Shown here in pieces: positions 6,869 to 7,106 of a stretch of 7,106 nt of DNA. Made by a program: the position numbers and the translations under genes. Origin of the DNA: DASPTH01 sp046727575 (GTDB lineage: Bacteria; Actinomycetota; Acidimicrobiia; IMCC26256; DASPTH01); contig JBKPCV010000111.1 in the NCBI GenBank assembly GCA_046727575.1, positions 1-7,106 on the forward strand. Reading direction: 5' to 3'. The stretch's first letter is position 1. Each line of letters opens with the position of its first letter. The notes beneath the pieces were generated by a model that had not been told where the DNA came from, made no database searches, and saw nothing but the letters and a program-made list of their open reading frames with translations.

Positions 6869-6933
6869 GGCATGCCGGTGTCCGAGGGCGACAGTGGTAG
6901 ATGCTCCGATCTCATAGTTGTTCGGTACCCGTC

Positions 6934-7106
6934 GTGCCGAGCTCGGCGTTCAAGGGCTTCCGGTTCCCACCTGAGAGCATCGTCCTGGCGGTGCGCTGGT
7001 ATCTGCGGTTCGGCCTGTCGTACCGCGATGTCGAGGAACTCCTGACTGAGCGTGGGATCGAGGTCGATCACGTCACCGTGTACCGGTGGGTGCAGCGCTT
7101 TACCCG
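6934..7106 (+). CDS. IS6-family DDE transposase, N-terminal part (cut by window edge)
   Basis: The first 57 or so residues of an IS6-family transposase, which catalyses replicative transposition and cointegrate formation. The visible segment has VPSSAFKGFRFPPESIVLAV, then RWYLRFGLSYRDVEELL, then the helix-turn-helix stretch ERGIEVDHVTVYRWVQRFT. This is the family hallmark N-terminus (FKG..F....I..AVRWY....SYRD.EE.L.ERG..VDH.T.YRWVQR). The DDE catalytic domain lies beyond the edge. The GTG at 6934 places FKG at residues 6-8, as in relatives. An in-frame ATG at 6901, directly after a TAG, would add 11 residues with no family resemblance. The visible part is undamaged, so the element may be functional. 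Confidence 0.88.
   Translation, partial: MPSSAFKGFRFPPESIVLAVRWYLRFGLSYRDVEELLTERGIEVDHVTVYRWVQRFT

Larger units (their letters stand above)
6853..7106 (+). mobile_element. IS6-family insertion sequence, left end, running off the window
   Basis: This element contains the start of an IS6/IS26-type transposase preceded by about 80 bp of non-coding DNA, the usual layout of an IS6 left end. The P450 homology of the neighbouring remnant stops where a GGGCTGTGTTGCA sequence begins, which resembles IS6-family terminal repeats (IS6100 and IS26 begin GGCTCTGTTGCA and GGCACTGTTGCA). The boundary is therefore placed at 6853, give or take one base. The right end is outside the window. Confidence 0.8.

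Noticed and set aside
6347..7045. A 232-codon plus-strand frame spanning the P450 remnant and the IS end
   Set aside because: It crosses the IS boundary and lies in a different frame from both recognised genes. No family resemblance.
1..7106. CRISPR arrays, tRNAs, riboswitches, phage or defence genes
   Set aside because: I saw no regularly spaced repeats, tRNA-like cloverleaf sequence or defence domains. Nearly every base is explained by the listed genes.

Overview
The window is GC-rich (about two thirds G+C by eye) and densely packed. Codons mostly end in G or C, class-I bacterial P450s recur, and the transposase is of a type I associate with actinobacterial IS6 elements. These traits point to an actinomycete (Actinomycetota). 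The order cannot be settled from the sequence. No taxonomic marker gene is present.

Layout. (1) Positions 1-646, minus strand: the N-terminal half of a cytochrome P450 that runs off the left edge and carries one frameshift in a short G run. (2) An 88-bp divergent spacer with a plausible promoter whose predicted start point is the ATG of the next gene. (3) Positions 735-6106, plus strand: a tight five-gene operon. It holds two tandem M24 (creatinase/Xaa-Pro aminopeptidase fold) proteins, a VOC (glyoxalase/epimerase fold) protein and two complete but different P450s. Gaps are 17 and 11 nt, followed by overlaps of 4 nt and 1 nt. (4) Positions 6128-about 6852, minus strand: a P450 remnant cut at both ends, lacking the ExxR motif and the whole heme-binding region. 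(5) From about 6853 to the right edge: the left end of an IS6-family insertion sequence with the start of its transposase. It abuts and truncates the P450 remnant.

How the genes may work together. The five-gene operon looks like a small-molecule pathway cassette: two oxidations (P450s), one metal-dependent isomerisation, lyase or dioxygenase step (VOC), and a creatinase-fold hydrolase pair. The first M24 protein keeps all five metal-ligand positions. The second keeps only one and may be a pseudoenzyme, a regulatory partner or a metal-independent enzyme. The second P450 resembles the CYP125/CYP124/CYP142 group, which oxidises sterol side chains and methyl-branched lipids, but the substrate of the cassette is unknown. 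No ferredoxin or ferredoxin reductase is present. Four P450 genes or remnants in 7 kb, two of them broken at the flanks, suggest a P450-rich accessory region undergoing rearrangement. I do not recognise the five-gene combination as a named pathway.
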